Of a DNA stretch of 64,000 bases, positions 44,166-52,844 are shown piece by piece (position 1 is the first letter of the stretch; the number at the start of each line of letters is the position of its first letter). The DNA is from Spirosoma rhododendri. Lineage in GTDB: Bacteria; Bacteroidota; Bacteroidia; Cytophagales; Spirosomataceae. The translations under genes and the position numbers were made by a program. The stretch covers positions 1,407,501 through 1,471,500 of the forward strand of contig NZ_CP051677.1 of assembly GCF_012849055.1 (NCBI RefSeq). Reading direction: 5' to 3'. Under the pieces are notes generated by a model. The model was not told where the DNA came from and searched no databases. It worked only from the letters and a program-made list of their open reading frames with translations.

Positions 44166-44239
44166 TCGGGGTGGCGGGATTCGAACCCACGACCTCTACG
44201 TCCCGAACGTAGCGCGCTACCAGGCTGCGCTACACCCCG
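44166..44239 (-). tRNA. tRNA-Pro (anticodon CGG)
   Basis: The 74-nt cloverleaf has acceptor CGGGGTG / CACCCCG with discriminator A, a D arm GCGCAGCCTGGTAGCGC, anticodon stem CTACG / CGTAG with loop TTCGGGA (anticodon CGG, decoding CCG), and T arm GTGGGTTCGAATCCCGC. CCA is not encoded. It lies directly upstream of the trp leader and may share its transcript. Confidence 0.96.
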
Positions 44240-44248
44240 AGTGGGACA

Positions 44249-44281
44249 CAAAGGTATGGCCTTTATGAATTACCCGGCAAA
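44249..44281 (-). promoter_or_regulatory. Promoter of tRNA-Pro (and possibly the trp operon)
   Basis: On the minus strand TTTG (44278-44281), 21 bases, then TACCTTTG (44249-44256) match the Bacteroidota -33/-7 consensus TTTG-N~20-TAnnTTTG. It ends 9 bp before the tRNA 5' end, placing the start site just before the tRNA. It overlaps the 3' end of the upstream hydrolase gene. Confidence 0.75.
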
Positions 44282-45042
44282 CCGGGCGAGATTTTTTTTG
44301 TGATGAAATGCACAAGGGCATCCGGCATCTCGTAGGGAATCAAGTGACCGGCCCCGTCGAGTACCTCGAACGTCGCGTTGGGTAGGGTCGGTAACGTTAG
44401 TTCAGGCTGCACATCGGGGGAAAGAGCGTTGTCTTTATTACCAGCTATGATTGATACCGGAACGACGACGCGGCTCATCCTGTCGGCAATGTCTTCCTTA
44501 CTTCCTGCCGTCAGCCACGCGTCCCAGGCTACCTCGCTGGTGCGGAGGTTATCGGTAATAATTTGCTGACGATCAGCCCTTGAAACGGGCTTCGCCGTAA
44601 TGTTCTCAAAAGTTTTAACAGCGGCCTGCTCGGTACCATGCGTTTCCAGCATCTCCTTTCGGTCTTTTTCGGGAATCGGCTCCGGGTGCGGTGGCGAAGG
44701 CGACACCAGTAACACCTGCTGTAACCCCACTGGCTGACGTGAAGCCAGATTGAGTACCACCTTCCCACTCATCGAATGGCCAATCAGTATGTACTGATCG
44801 ACAGCTAGTTGTTCCAGCGTGCCGACTACGTCATCGGTCATGTCATCGACGCTGTACCCTGCTTTGGGTGCCGGGCTGTCGCCGTGGCCCCGCAGATCGA
44901 CAGCGACACAGCGGTGCTTTATTTCCAATTGCGCTGCTACTGCCTGCCATTCTGCTGCTGAACCACCGAAGTAATGTAGAAAAACCAATGTCAGCGGGCC
45001 TTGTCCGCTTGCTATAGTATGTAACTCAACCGTCGCTTCCAT
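44263..45042 (-). CDS. Alpha/beta-fold hydrolase
   Basis: This 259-residue protein from the ATG at 45042 ([12 protein letters not shown]) has a classic triad: nucleophile Ser in [10 protein letters not shown] near residue 88, Asp in [11 protein letters not shown] near 203 and His in GAGHLIPYE near 232. The oxyanion segment [12 protein letters not shown] lies near residue 19. It resembles the pimeloyl-ACP esterase/haloalkane-type group, but the substrate cannot be read. An extended start at 45156 would overlap the divergent sigma-factor promoter and is unlikely. It is divergent from the sigma-factor operon. Confidence 0.85.
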   Translation of the reverse strand: MEATVELHTIASGQGPLTLVFLHYFGGSAAEWQAVAAQLEIKHRCVAVDLRGHGDSPAPKAGYSVDDMTDDVVGTLEQLAVDQYILIGHSMSGKVVLNLASRQPVGLQQVLLVSPSPPHPEPIPEKDRKEMLETHGTEQAAVKTFENITAKPVSRADRQQIITDNLRTSEVAWDAWLTAGSKEDIADRMSRVVVPVSIIAGNKDNALSPDVQPELTLPTLPNATFEVLDGAGHLIPYEMPDALVHFITKKISPGLPGNS

Positions 45043-45165
45043 GTGACTATTTTGTGCGGGTATAACTGGTTGTTCGGATATGGGTTTTAGTGCAGAAAAA
45101 ATTTTCGACGCTTTTCCAACCTTACTACGGCCTGATTGCACTTTAGTACACAGCACCCAAAAACC

Positions 45166-45723
45166 ATGTTTCGCTTGGCAACATCGTCCGACATACCCGA
45201 ACGCGACCTCGTCGAGCGATGTCTGTCGATTACCGATCAGGCAACCCGGCGGCTGGCACAGCGGCAGTTGTATGAGCGGTATAAGCGGGCCATGTTTTCC
45301 ACGGCCTATCGGATCACGAATGATTACGACAATGCCAATGATGCCCTACAGGACGCGTTTGTAGCAGTGTTCCGAAGCCTGCATCAATTCACGTTTGACT
45401 CGACACTGGGGGCTTGGATCAAGACAATTGTCGTGCGGAACGCGGTTCGCAAGCAGCAACTGGAAAGCCGGTTTATTGGGATTGACGAAGCCACGCATGA
45501 CCAGCCAATACGATTGCCGGAGGGGTTGACGGGTGCCGAGCTGGACACGGTAATCCGAACTTTGCCCGACGGCGCGCGAACGGTTTTTCTCCTTGCGGAA
45601 GTCGAAGGCTATGCGCACAGGGAGATCGCCGACATGCTAAACATCACCGAAGGCACGTCGAAATCACAACTGAATTACGCACGCCGACTTTTAAGACAGC
45701 GACTGAGCAATGACTACCAATAA
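45166..45723 (+). CDS. ECF-type RNA polymerase sigma factor
   Basis: This 185-residue sigma-70-like protein starts at ATG 45166 (MFRLATSSDIPERDL). Region 2 shows MFSTAYRITNDYDNANDALQDAFVAVFRSLHQF (as NANDALQDAFVAVF) and region 4 shows LPDGARTVFLLAEVEGYAHREIADMLNITEGTSKSQLNYAR (as HREIADML and EGTSKSQ). It overlaps the next gene by 14 bp. The next genes are its likely membrane regulator and envelope proteins, so it may control an envelope-stress regulon. Confidence 0.9.
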   Translation: MFRLATSSDIPERDLVERCLSITDQATRRLAQRQLYERYKRAMFSTAYRITNDYDNANDALQDAFVAVFRSLHQFTFDSTLGAWIKTIVVRNAVRKQQLESRFIGIDEATHDQPIRLPEGLTGAELDTVIRTLPDGARTVFLLAEVEGYAHREIADMLNITEGTSKSQLNYARRLLRQRLSNDYQ

Positions 45724-46342
45724 ATTATTCCCCGATCTGCCTGAATACGACCCGCATCCCGACCTCTGGAATCGGATCGATGCCGATCTGACGGCCGCAG
45801 ATCAATTCGATAAAGTGATTAGCAACCTGCCGCAGACTGACCCGAAAGCAGATCTGTGGGAAACGATCGAAGCCGAACTGGACGGACAGGTATTACCTCA
45901 CCCCGCCGTTCAGCAACCGAAGAGCCAGGCTGGTCAGTTGATCCGGCCCTTGTGGGTCACGCTGACGGCTGCGGCTGCGGTAGCGGCCATCGTCCTGATT
46001 GGCTTCTGGACAAACCGGCAACCAGACGCCAGCGAACGGATGGAATACGCGGTTGAGACGGGCGCTGCTGGTGCCGCCAGCCCGGTCCCGGCTGATAGCG
46101 ATGCTGACCGACGGGCGGAAGCATTCATTGCACAGCAGTGCGCTGCCCAGACGATCGCCTGTCAGCAACCTGAAGTGCATGAACTCCGCAATCAACTAGC
46201 TGAACTAGCCACGGAAGAGCAACGGCTGAATCAGGAGCGGCAAACGTTCGGCGATGATCCGATGCTGATTCGGGCGCAGGTAAAAGTCGAAAATCAGCGG
46301 GCTGAAGTAACGAAAGAACTCATAACCCTGCTCCGCTCATGA
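45710..46342 (+). CDS. Anti-sigma-like single-TM protein
   Basis: This 210-residue protein has a cytoplasmic N-terminus with a duplicated motif, LPEYDPHPDLWNRIDADL and LPQTDPKADLWETIEAEL, then one TM helix (about residues 82-101) and a periplasmic part with a coiled coil (ELATEEQRLNQERQTF) ending ELITLLRS. The duplicated PxxDLWxxIxxxL motif and overlap with the sigma gene support an anti-sigma role. No zinc-binding HxxxCxxC motif (ZAS) is seen, so it is a non-classical type. Confidence 0.75.
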   Translation: MTTNKLFPDLPEYDPHPDLWNRIDADLTAADQFDKVISNLPQTDPKADLWETIEAELDGQVLPHPAVQQPKSQAGQLIRPLWVTLTAAAAVAAIVLIGFWTNRQPDASERMEYAVETGAAGAASPVPADSDADRRAEAFIAQQCAAQTIACQQPEVHELRNQLAELATEEQRLNQERQTFGDDPMLIRAQVKVENQRAEVTKELITLLRS

Positions 46343-47259
46343 ACAACCAATTGACAGTCTGGTGGCTGCTCGTGTGGTTTGGGCTATGCCTGCCGGGTGT
46401 GGTCGTGCGGGCGCAACCGTCGCTTCAGGTCGTAATGAAGGTGGTGGAGAAAGAGCTACCCTACTCGGCGGGCCAACGAGTGCGGCTGACGGCAGAAAAA
46501 GCCGACGTAAGCATACATGGCTGGAACCGGCCGGTGGTGTCGGTTCGGATACGGCTGACGGCTAAGCACACTGATCGAACTGTTGCCGAACGGGAGGTGG
46601 CGTATCAGCAATACACGATACAACAAATGGGTGCTGATATCGACCTGTCGAACCGGTATGCTGTGCCGCGCGGGGCGGGAAAGGTACAGAGTCAGTTGAA
46701 AGCAATTTACGATATCAGCGTACCAGTTGGTGCGTTGCTACAGTTGAAAAATTCGTTTGGCGATGTGCGGCTCACCGACCTGACCGGCGATGTAAACCTG
46801 ACGTTTGAGTTCGGTAAACTTTCGCTGGACGACATTGGCGGAAAACTGGCTGTTCGGTCTAGTTACGGCGACATCGATGGGCGCGGGGTCGATGCTACGC
46901 TAACGCTTAACGCCGAAAAAGCCGATGTTATGCTGCGCGATATGGCCGGACGCGCCACTATAAAGAGTCGATACGGTAAGCTGACGGTCGTGCCAACCCC
47001 CTCAATGACCGGTTTGATGATCGAAGCATCGCGCACAGAAATTCTTGTGGCCGCCCGTCGCATCACCGATTTTCAGTACGACATCATCACCACGTTTTCC
47101 GACATCCGCGTACCCGAAGCGCAGCAGAGCGAGCTAGGGAAGCTGGGGAGCAAGCAAACCTTCACCTATCAGCCACCCGGACGCAAATCGCTGATTCAAA
47201 TTCAGAACAGCTACAGTAACGTGACCATACAGGCCGACAAATCACTCGTAGATCGATAA
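46339..47259 (+). CDS. DUF4097-like beta-helix protein, exported
   Basis: This 306-residue protein has a signal peptide ending near VVVRAQ. A repetitive beta-strand domain follows, with repeating units such as LKNSFGDVRLTDLTGDVNLTFEFGKLSLDDIGGKLAVRSSYGDIDG (seen as GDVRLTDLTGDV and GKLSLDDIGGKL), the pattern of DUF4097/putative-adhesin beta-helices. It probably lies in the periplasm or on the surface. The start overlaps the anti-sigma stop as ATGA. It likely works with the operon's beta-barrel proteins, but its role is unknown. Confidence 0.75.
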   Translation: MNNQLTVWWLLVWFGLCLPGVVVRAQPSLQVVMKVVEKELPYSAGQRVRLTAEKADVSIHGWNRPVVSVRIRLTAKHTDRTVAEREVAYQQYTIQQMGADIDLSNRYAVPRGAGKVQSQLKAIYDISVPVGALLQLKNSFGDVRLTDLTGDVNLTFEFGKLSLDDIGGKLAVRSSYGDIDGRGVDATLTLNAEKADVMLRDMAGRATIKSRYGKLTVVPTPSMTGLMIEASRTEILVAARRITDFQYDIITTFSDIRVPEAQQSELGKLGSKQTFTYQPPGRKSLIQIQNSYSNVTIQADKSLVDR

Positions 47260-47263
47260 ATCC

Positions 47264-48550
47264 ATGACCAACAGTTTTATGAAAACAGGCAAACGCATTG
47301 GCATCGTCGGGCTGGCGTGCCTGATTGCTACAGCCGCCCGAGCGCAGCAATGGACCTTCGGCCCGAAATTGGAATTGGGCTTATCGGCCCGGTCTACTTC
47401 AGCGGGTGAAGTAACGATCGGCGACGTATCAGTAGAAAGTGGCTCCAATGCCGGTGATGCGTTGGGCGCTGGGATCGGTGGGTTTGCCCGCTACGATCGG
47501 TCGCGCTGGTACGGACAGGCCGAGTTGCTCACGCAGCGGGCCAACGTAGCCAATTACTATATCAGCGGGCCAAGGAGCGGATTCTCGGAGTATGCCCGCG
47601 TGTCTCGCTTCGCCGGACGGGTATTGGGCGGCTACAAACCGCTGCCGTGGCTCCGCTTTACCGTAGGGGTGGCTGCAAACCAATACCGGCGAAACCAGGA
47701 AGACCAGTATGCTCCCAGTATTGCCAGTTATTATAGACTGGCCGATATGTATCCGGCTTACAAAGATGAGTACTTGGCCTCCGTACGAACGTACGAGGTG
47801 GCCCAGTCAGTCAACAGCAGCTTCAAAAAAGTATCAGTAGATGTGCTGGCTGGTGTTGGCGTCGATGTGGGTGGGCTTACGATTGATATTATGAATAGCA
47901 GTTCACTGACGCCGGTTGTCGATGGAATTACGCATCAGGGTCAGGTTTACGACCTGCGGCAGAAATACAGTAACTGGTCGCTGCAACTGGGCTATCGACT
48001 GTTTCCGGTGAAGGCGCATTTACTGGCCCCACGCCGGTCGAACCGGGCGTACGAGCGCATCAAAAAAGATATACCCTTCTACCGCAACGAAGTTCATATA
48101 GCGGGTGGGCTGCTGGGTGAAGACATTGGCAGTGCCTTTCTGTACGAAAACCGGTACACACGTTACCTGACCCGGCGAGTTGGTCTGTCAGTGGGTGCCA
48201 ACATTATGCGGCTGTCCAAGGGGTATCTGCCCGGACAGACAACGGAGGTTCAGTTATTGCCCGCTGTCCGGTTCCTGCCGCTCTATAGCCGTCGACATAT
48301 CATTGGGCTATCTACCGGTCCTTTGCTTCGCTATGAGTCCGGGTACAGAATATTCTCCGGCCGCTCTGGAGCCAATGGCCCAACAACGGTCAATCTGCGA
48401 AACGATTCAGGAGCCAGAACATTCTCGGCTGGTATACAGGGCACTGTCGATTACCAGTTTGCCATTTCTGACCGACTGCTCGTCGGACCGTGGCTGCGGC
48501 TCTCGTCAGACTACGCCTATGCAGGTATTCAGGCTGGGTACCGTTTCTAA
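47264..48550 (+). CDS. Outer-membrane beta-barrel-like protein
   Basis: This 428-residue protein has a signal peptide (GLACLIATAARAQ) after a short charged start; an alternative ATG lies 15 bp downstream and may be the true start. The mature part has alternating aromatic/polar strands with repeated turns such as RFAGRVLGGYKPLPWLRFTVGVA and a C-terminus ending YAGIQAGYRF, the typical Phe terminus for barrel insertion. No TonB box or plug is seen. It is similar in size and style to the next gene, so the two may be diverged paralogues. Confidence 0.75.
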   Translation: MTNSFMKTGKRIGIVGLACLIATAARAQQWTFGPKLELGLSARSTSAGEVTIGDVSVESGSNAGDALGAGIGGFARYDRSRWYGQAELLTQRANVANYYISGPRSGFSEYARVSRFAGRVLGGYKPLPWLRFTVGVAANQYRRNQEDQYAPSIASYYRLADMYPAYKDEYLASVRTYEVAQSVNSSFKKVSVDVLAGVGVDVGGLTIDIMNSSSLTPVVDGITHQGQVYDLRQKYSNWSLQLGYRLFPVKAHLLAPRRSNRAYERIKKDIPFYRNEVHIAGGLLGEDIGSAFLYENRYTRYLTRRVGLSVGANIMRLSKGYLPGQTTEVQLLPAVRFLPLYSRRHIIGLSTGPLLRYESGYRIFSGRSGANGPTTVNLRNDSGARTFSAGIQGTVDYQFAISDRLLVGPWLRLSSDYAYAGIQAGYRF

Positions 48551-48570
48551 TTCTTACTGCTACACCGATT

Positions 48571-49770
48571 ATGATAAATGTATTTATGAATCGATTGGCT
48601 ATTGTAATTGGTCTGCTAATGACTGGCGGAGCCGCCGTTGCGCAGGTATCATCATCGTACCGCTTTGAGCTGGAAGCCGGTGGTGGGCTAATACGGTTGC
48701 CCAACGTGGACTACAATGGCTGGTCGGCCAAACAGCAACTAACTACGTACATCAAACCAAGGCTGGGAGTTTCTGTCGGGATAAACTGGGCTGGTGCGAG
48801 CAATATTGCTCCCCTTTCCTACTTGCCAGACCAGTATGGCCTGCCTAATCCGGCACGACTCAACGAATTTTACGTCCGTTCAGATCGGATGCTTGATCTG
48901 TCGGCGGTGGTGTTGCCTGTGCTGACCCGGTATCATCAGGTGTCTATCCGGGTAGGAATATCAGCGTATCGTAGTAGTACGACGCAGGTTGATAGTCTGA
49001 TTTACTACGATCCACGCGATCGTTCGAACTATGAAACGGTTCTCCACCAGCGCACGACTGACCGGTTATCGCCTTTACTTGGCGTTGGATACGACTATCG
49101 GCTGTCGAATCGCTGGTCGGTGGGGGCTTACGCGACAGCGTATTTGAACGCGCCCGACCGGCAGACCGCATCGACGTTTGGGCTGCGAACTGCTTACCGA
49201 TTCAACGTCAGTGCTGATTCGCTGGGCCTGGCGTCGATCGACAAAGGTGCGATACGAACAGGTATCCGATTGGCTGGCAACGTTTCGGCGTCGAACGGGA
49301 GAACGGTTGCCGATTTCTACAGGCTTCGGGGAATTGGGGGGCTTTGGGCCGAAGTGCCGCTTTCGCTGACATGGCAATTCCGGGCGGAGCTCAACTACGC
49401 ACAACGCAGCGCACAGACAGACGAGGTACGGACCGGGCGTGTGCGGTTTTTGCCGGGCAGCAACAACCGAAACTATCTGGAAATTCCGTTGCTTTTCCGT
49501 AACGAAGTCGCGTATAAATGGCATCTGTACATCGGGCCTTACTTCGCTACCTTGTTGAATGGTCGGGCTGAGTCAGACGGAAAGCCGGTAGCGGTTGTAC
49601 CGCACTCTGTCGTTGGCGTAATCGTCGGGGCCGACTATCAGTTGTCTGATCGCTTCTCGGTAGATGTCCGCTATCAGCGTGACATGGTCCAACTGTCAAG
49701 TCGTCCTTATGGCGGGTTGCACGGCTTCCAACTGGGGATAAACTGGGCTTTTCAGCGTAGCAACCCGTAG
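48571..49770 (+). CDS. Outer-membrane beta-barrel-like protein
   Basis: This protein of about 399 residues begins at ATG 48571 (MINVFMNRLAIVIG); an ATG at 48586 is also possible. The frame runs upstream into the previous gene but only as a shadow. A signal peptide ends near GGAAVAQ. The mature part has many amphipathic strands (for example YRFELEAGGGLIRLPN and DYQLSDRFSVDVRYQRDM) and ends GLHGFQLGINWAFQRSNP. Its stop codon lies inside a 17-bp hairpin that probably ends the operon. Confidence 0.75.
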   Translation: MINVFMNRLAIVIGLLMTGGAAVAQVSSSYRFELEAGGGLIRLPNVDYNGWSAKQQLTTYIKPRLGVSVGINWAGASNIAPLSYLPDQYGLPNPARLNEFYVRSDRMLDLSAVVLPVLTRYHQVSIRVGISAYRSSTTQVDSLIYYDPRDRSNYETVLHQRTTDRLSPLLGVGYDYRLSNRWSVGAYATAYLNAPDRQTASTFGLRTAYRFNVSADSLGLASIDKGAIRTGIRLAGNVSASNGRTVADFYRLRGIGGLWAEVPLSLTWQFRAELNYAQRSAQTDEVRTGRVRFLPGSNNRNYLEIPLLFRNEVAYKWHLYIGPYFATLLNGRAESDGKPVAVVPHSVVGVIVGADYQLSDRFSVDVRYQRDMVQLSSRPYGGLHGFQLGINWAFQRSNP

Positions 49771-49786
49771 TTGCTACGCTGAAAAG
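49748..49786. terminator. Perfect 17-bp inverted repeat spanning the stop codon
   Basis: CTTTTCAGCGTAGCAAC (49748-49764) and its exact complement (49770-49786) enclose CCGTA; the TAG stop (49768-49770) lies at the loop and arm edge. The T-rich ends suit a bidirectional terminator between the sigma operon and the convergent GH1-like gene. Confidence 0.7.
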
Positions 49787-49797
49787 TAATGGTACTG

Positions 49798-51144
49798 CTA
49801 TATCTCAACCTTCAGCCGGGCGGGGCGGTCCGAGATTTCGAGCATCTCCGCGTGGGGAACGACCGTAATCTGACCAAACTCGTCAAGGATTCGCTTATAA
49901 GCGGCTGCAACCGGGCGGGGCTTCCGATCCAGATCGTATAGACCGCATTCGTTGACTTTGTTGTTTTGTTCAGCTAACTGCGTGTCCCAGTCGATCTGGT
50001 CAGTCAGGCTGTACCAGGTGAAACCGAGCACCGGTACCCCATCGCGACGCATTCGCAAGATGCTGATCCACTGTTTATTGAGCCAGTCGGAGGCCAGTTC
50101 GGACTCGAACACGTTGGTTTCCGTGTGCATCACCGGCTTTTTGTACCGGACGTAGTAATCCTTCGTGATCTCATACCAGCCTAGCACATCCATCGAGATC
50201 TGAATCGACCCGTCGGGTAGGCGGATGCGCTCGTTGCGGCCGTAATAGTCGTTGCCCATAATCTGATAACCCGGCGGCTGACCTGCCATAAACCAGTCGT
50301 ATTCCTGCCGGGTCATGCCGTTGTCGAGCAGATACATACCGACCGTTGCCGAAGGTGGGTTTGCGTAAAGCAGATCGAGGGATAGAAAGCGAAGCTCGTT
50401 TTCCAGCGATACTTCGGGCGACGGAGTGGCGTACAATTCGTGGGTATACTCGGCACTTTCGCTTTGTACGATGATGCAGTCGTTGCGGTGTTTGGCAATC
50501 TGCTGCGTACCAATGATACTGGCGGCCGTTGCGTGCTTCATCGCCGTAACGAAGCCTTTATCTGACTTTAGCTGTTCGTTCCAGATACCATCTTTGCCGC
50601 TGGCTTTCGCCGTGACGTAAATCTCGTTGACGGGCGTGTAGTAGCGCACCCACGGGTATCGCTTAGCTACTTCTTCGGCGTATTCCGCGAAATGCATGGG
50701 TAGCTCAGGGTTCTGAAAGTTTTCGACCCAGTCAGGAACCCCAAAGTGCATCAGGTCAAGGATGGGGGTAATGCCCAACCGCTTGATTTCACCCATTGCT
50801 GCGTCGGCAAATTCCCAGTCGAACTTACCCGGTCCTTTATGAATGTCGTAGTAGGGTAAACCGTACCGTAGTACTTTTAACCCTAGTTCTTTAACCAGGC
50901 CCAGGTCTTCCTTGTAACGGTCGTAGTGGCCGCATTCCCGCAGCTGATCCCGGCGAATCTTGCCCTTCTTGATTGTTGGGTAGGAACACTCGATACCGGT
51001 AGCGAACATGAAATTGCTGGGCATTTCGGTAGGTAACCCCCGGCCGTCGTGGCCCCCGGCACCGCCGAACTGATCGCCGTCGTAACCGGCCTCCCCTATC
51101 TCTTTTTTGATGATGTCCAGAAAGCCCTTCTTTTTAGCTGCCAT
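49798..51144 (-). CDS. Glycoside hydrolase family 1-like enzyme
   Basis: This 448-residue protein has a clan-A TIM barrel with the GH1 pattern: acid/base Glu in YYTPVNEIYVTA near residue 167 and nucleophile Glu in VMHTETNVFES near 345, plus FTWYSLTDQIDW near 388. A ~55-residue N-terminal extension (MAAKKKGFLDIIKKEIGEAG) is not part of the barrel, and no signal peptide is seen, so it appears cytoplasmic. A beta-glycosidase role is likely but the sugar is unknown. Neighbouring redox genes (GMC, SDR) suggest sugar or polyol metabolism. The frame starts with ATG. Confidence 0.8.
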   Translation of the reverse strand: MAAKKKGFLDIIKKEIGEAGYDGDQFGGAGGHDGRGLPTEMPSNFMFATGIECSYPTIKKGKIRRDQLRECGHYDRYKEDLGLVKELGLKVLRYGLPYYDIHKGPGKFDWEFADAAMGEIKRLGITPILDLMHFGVPDWVENFQNPELPMHFAEYAEEVAKRYPWVRYYTPVNEIYVTAKASGKDGIWNEQLKSDKGFVTAMKHATAASIIGTQQIAKHRNDCIIVQSESAEYTHELYATPSPEVSLENELRFLSLDLLYANPPSATVGMYLLDNGMTRQEYDWFMAGQPPGYQIMGNDYYGRNERIRLPDGSIQISMDVLGWYEITKDYYVRYKKPVMHTETNVFESELASDWLNKQWISILRMRRDGVPVLGFTWYSLTDQIDWDTQLAEQNNKVNECGLYDLDRKPRPVAAAYKRILDEFGQITVVPHAEMLEISDRPARLKVEI

Positions 51145-51228
51145 GTTGTTTTGGTGGAGAATCTACTCCTGATTGATGGATCAGAATGATTACTGAATTT
51201 GGCCAGGTTGAGGAAGTGTAATGTGCGA

Positions 51229-52788
51229 TTAAACGTCCAGCCGGTTTCTATTTTTCAGAAACTGATCGGCCGTGCGTAGCGAAAGTGCCATGATCGTCAG
51301 GGCCGGGTTAACGGCGAGTGCGCTGGGGAATGTCGAGTTATCGCTGATAAACAGGTTCGGAACGTCGAACGATTGCCCATCGGCGTTGATAACGTTTGTT
51401 TCCCGGTCGTGGCCCATCCGGCAAGTGCCGATGATGTGGGCGTTACGCTGATAGTCCCATACGTTTTTCGCCCCGGCCGCGTCCCAGATTTCGCGCATGA
51501 TCTTGTCGGCGTGGGCCGTCATCCGAATCTCATTTTCACCGTTGGTGAAATGAACACGTGGCTTCGGCAGACCACGACTGTCTTTTTCGTCCGACAGTTC
51601 CAGGTAGTTGAAGTCGTAGGGCAGGCAGTCGCCGAGGATATTGATACCGGCGACGTGGTTGTAAGCGCGGGCGGCCTTCTTAAACGACTCGCCCCACAGG
51701 CCGCGCTGCCGGGCCATCTGTTGCAGGTAGGTAACGGGCATTACCCCGATCGACTGAAGCAGGTAGCCACCGGCAAAATCGGCATCTTTGGGACGGTGCG
51801 TATCCTCCGAAATAACCGCGCCGGGAATACCCTTGTACGGCCGTATGTCTTCGTCGAACTCACCCCAGATCTGCAAGCCCGTGTGCGCCATGAAATTCCG
51901 GCCCACCTGCCCATTGCTGTTAGCTAATTGGTTCAGCAGCAGCAGTCGGGGTGTTTCGATGGCTCCGGCGCAGAGGAACACATACTTGCATTTCTGCCGC
52001 TTCTCCTGGTCATCCTGTATGTAAACAACCTCGCTGATACGGCCACTGCTGTCTTTGACGAGTTGGGTTACGTAACACTCTGTCCGCAGTTCCGCGCCTT
52101 TGCTCAGCGCCAGCGGGATGTACGTGACGTCCATGCTGGATTTCGCGCCAATGTTGCAACCGGCCTGACAAAAGCCCCGGTTGGCACAGGCGGGGCGATG
52201 ACCAACCCCTTCCTGATAACGACCGGCCGACAAGGCTGCGTTGGCCGCCAGCGATGTTTTAATGCCCACTGCCTCACAACCGCGCTCCATTAGCTGCCCG
52301 GCCCCGTTTATGGGTAACGGGGGTGTTGGATACGACCGCTTGCGCGCTGGCCCCCACGGGTATTCCGCCGGGCCTGAAACGCCGATGAAGTGTTCGATTT
52401 CATCGTAGTATGTCGCGATTTCGTCGAAGCTGATTGGCCAGTCGACACCCACGCCGAAGTCGGTCTTCAGCTGAAGGTCGTCTGGTTGAACGCGGGGGGT
52501 GTAAGCCGTGTAGTGCAGCGTCGAGCCGCCAACGCCCGTACCGGAATTGTTGCTGCCAAACGCTACCGGGTCTTTGCCCGCGCTGAGTCGCTCGTCGTTC
52601 CAGAATAGCTTGTCCTGCGCTCGCTCGTCGGTTGGGAAGTCTTTCTTTGGGTCCCAGTACTTCCCGGCTTCGAGTGCCACGACCTTCAGACCGGCAGCGG
52701 CCAACCGGGCCATCAGGGGCGCACCCCCCGCACCGGTACCGATTACCACTGCATCGACACTATCGTTAAGGCTGAATTGATTGCTCAT
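51229..52788 (-). CDS. GMC-family FAD oxidoreductase
   Basis: This 519-residue flavoprotein has the N-terminal GTGAGGAPLMARLAAAGLKVVALEAGKYWDP (FAD GxGxxG, in pieces VVIGTGAGGA and VVALEAG) and the GGSTLHY segment near residue 88. Its C-terminal GMC motif carries HIIGTCRMGHDRETNV near 458 (catalytic His) and LFISDNSTFPSALAVNPALTIMALS. It is the catalytic subunit of a sugar or alcohol dehydrogenase of the gluconate 2-dehydrogenase type, with the subunit-3 partner 56 bp upstream. The substrate is unknown. There is no signal peptide, so a cytoplasmic site or export with the partner is open. Confidence 0.9.
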   Translation of the reverse strand: MSNQFSLNDSVDAVVIGTGAGGAPLMARLAAAGLKVVALEAGKYWDPKKDFPTDERAQDKLFWNDERLSAGKDPVAFGSNNSGTGVGGSTLHYTAYTPRVQPDDLQLKTDFGVGVDWPISFDEIATYYDEIEHFIGVSGPAEYPWGPARKRSYPTPPLPINGAGQLMERGCEAVGIKTSLAANAALSAGRYQEGVGHRPACANRGFCQAGCNIGAKSSMDVTYIPLALSKGAELRTECYVTQLVKDSSGRISEVVYIQDDQEKRQKCKYVFLCAGAIETPRLLLLNQLANSNGQVGRNFMAHTGLQIWGEFDEDIRPYKGIPGAVISEDTHRPKDADFAGGYLLQSIGVMPVTYLQQMARQRGLWGESFKKAARAYNHVAGINILGDCLPYDFNYLELSDEKDSRGLPKPRVHFTNGENEIRMTAHADKIMREIWDAAGAKNVWDYQRNAHIIGTCRMGHDRETNVINADGQSFDVPNLFISDNSTFPSALAVNPALTIMALSLRTADQFLKNRNRLDV

Positions 52789-52844
52789 ACGTTATTGCGT
52801 CGCATTCTTGTAGCGACACGAATACAGGTAAATAAACAAGGAGG

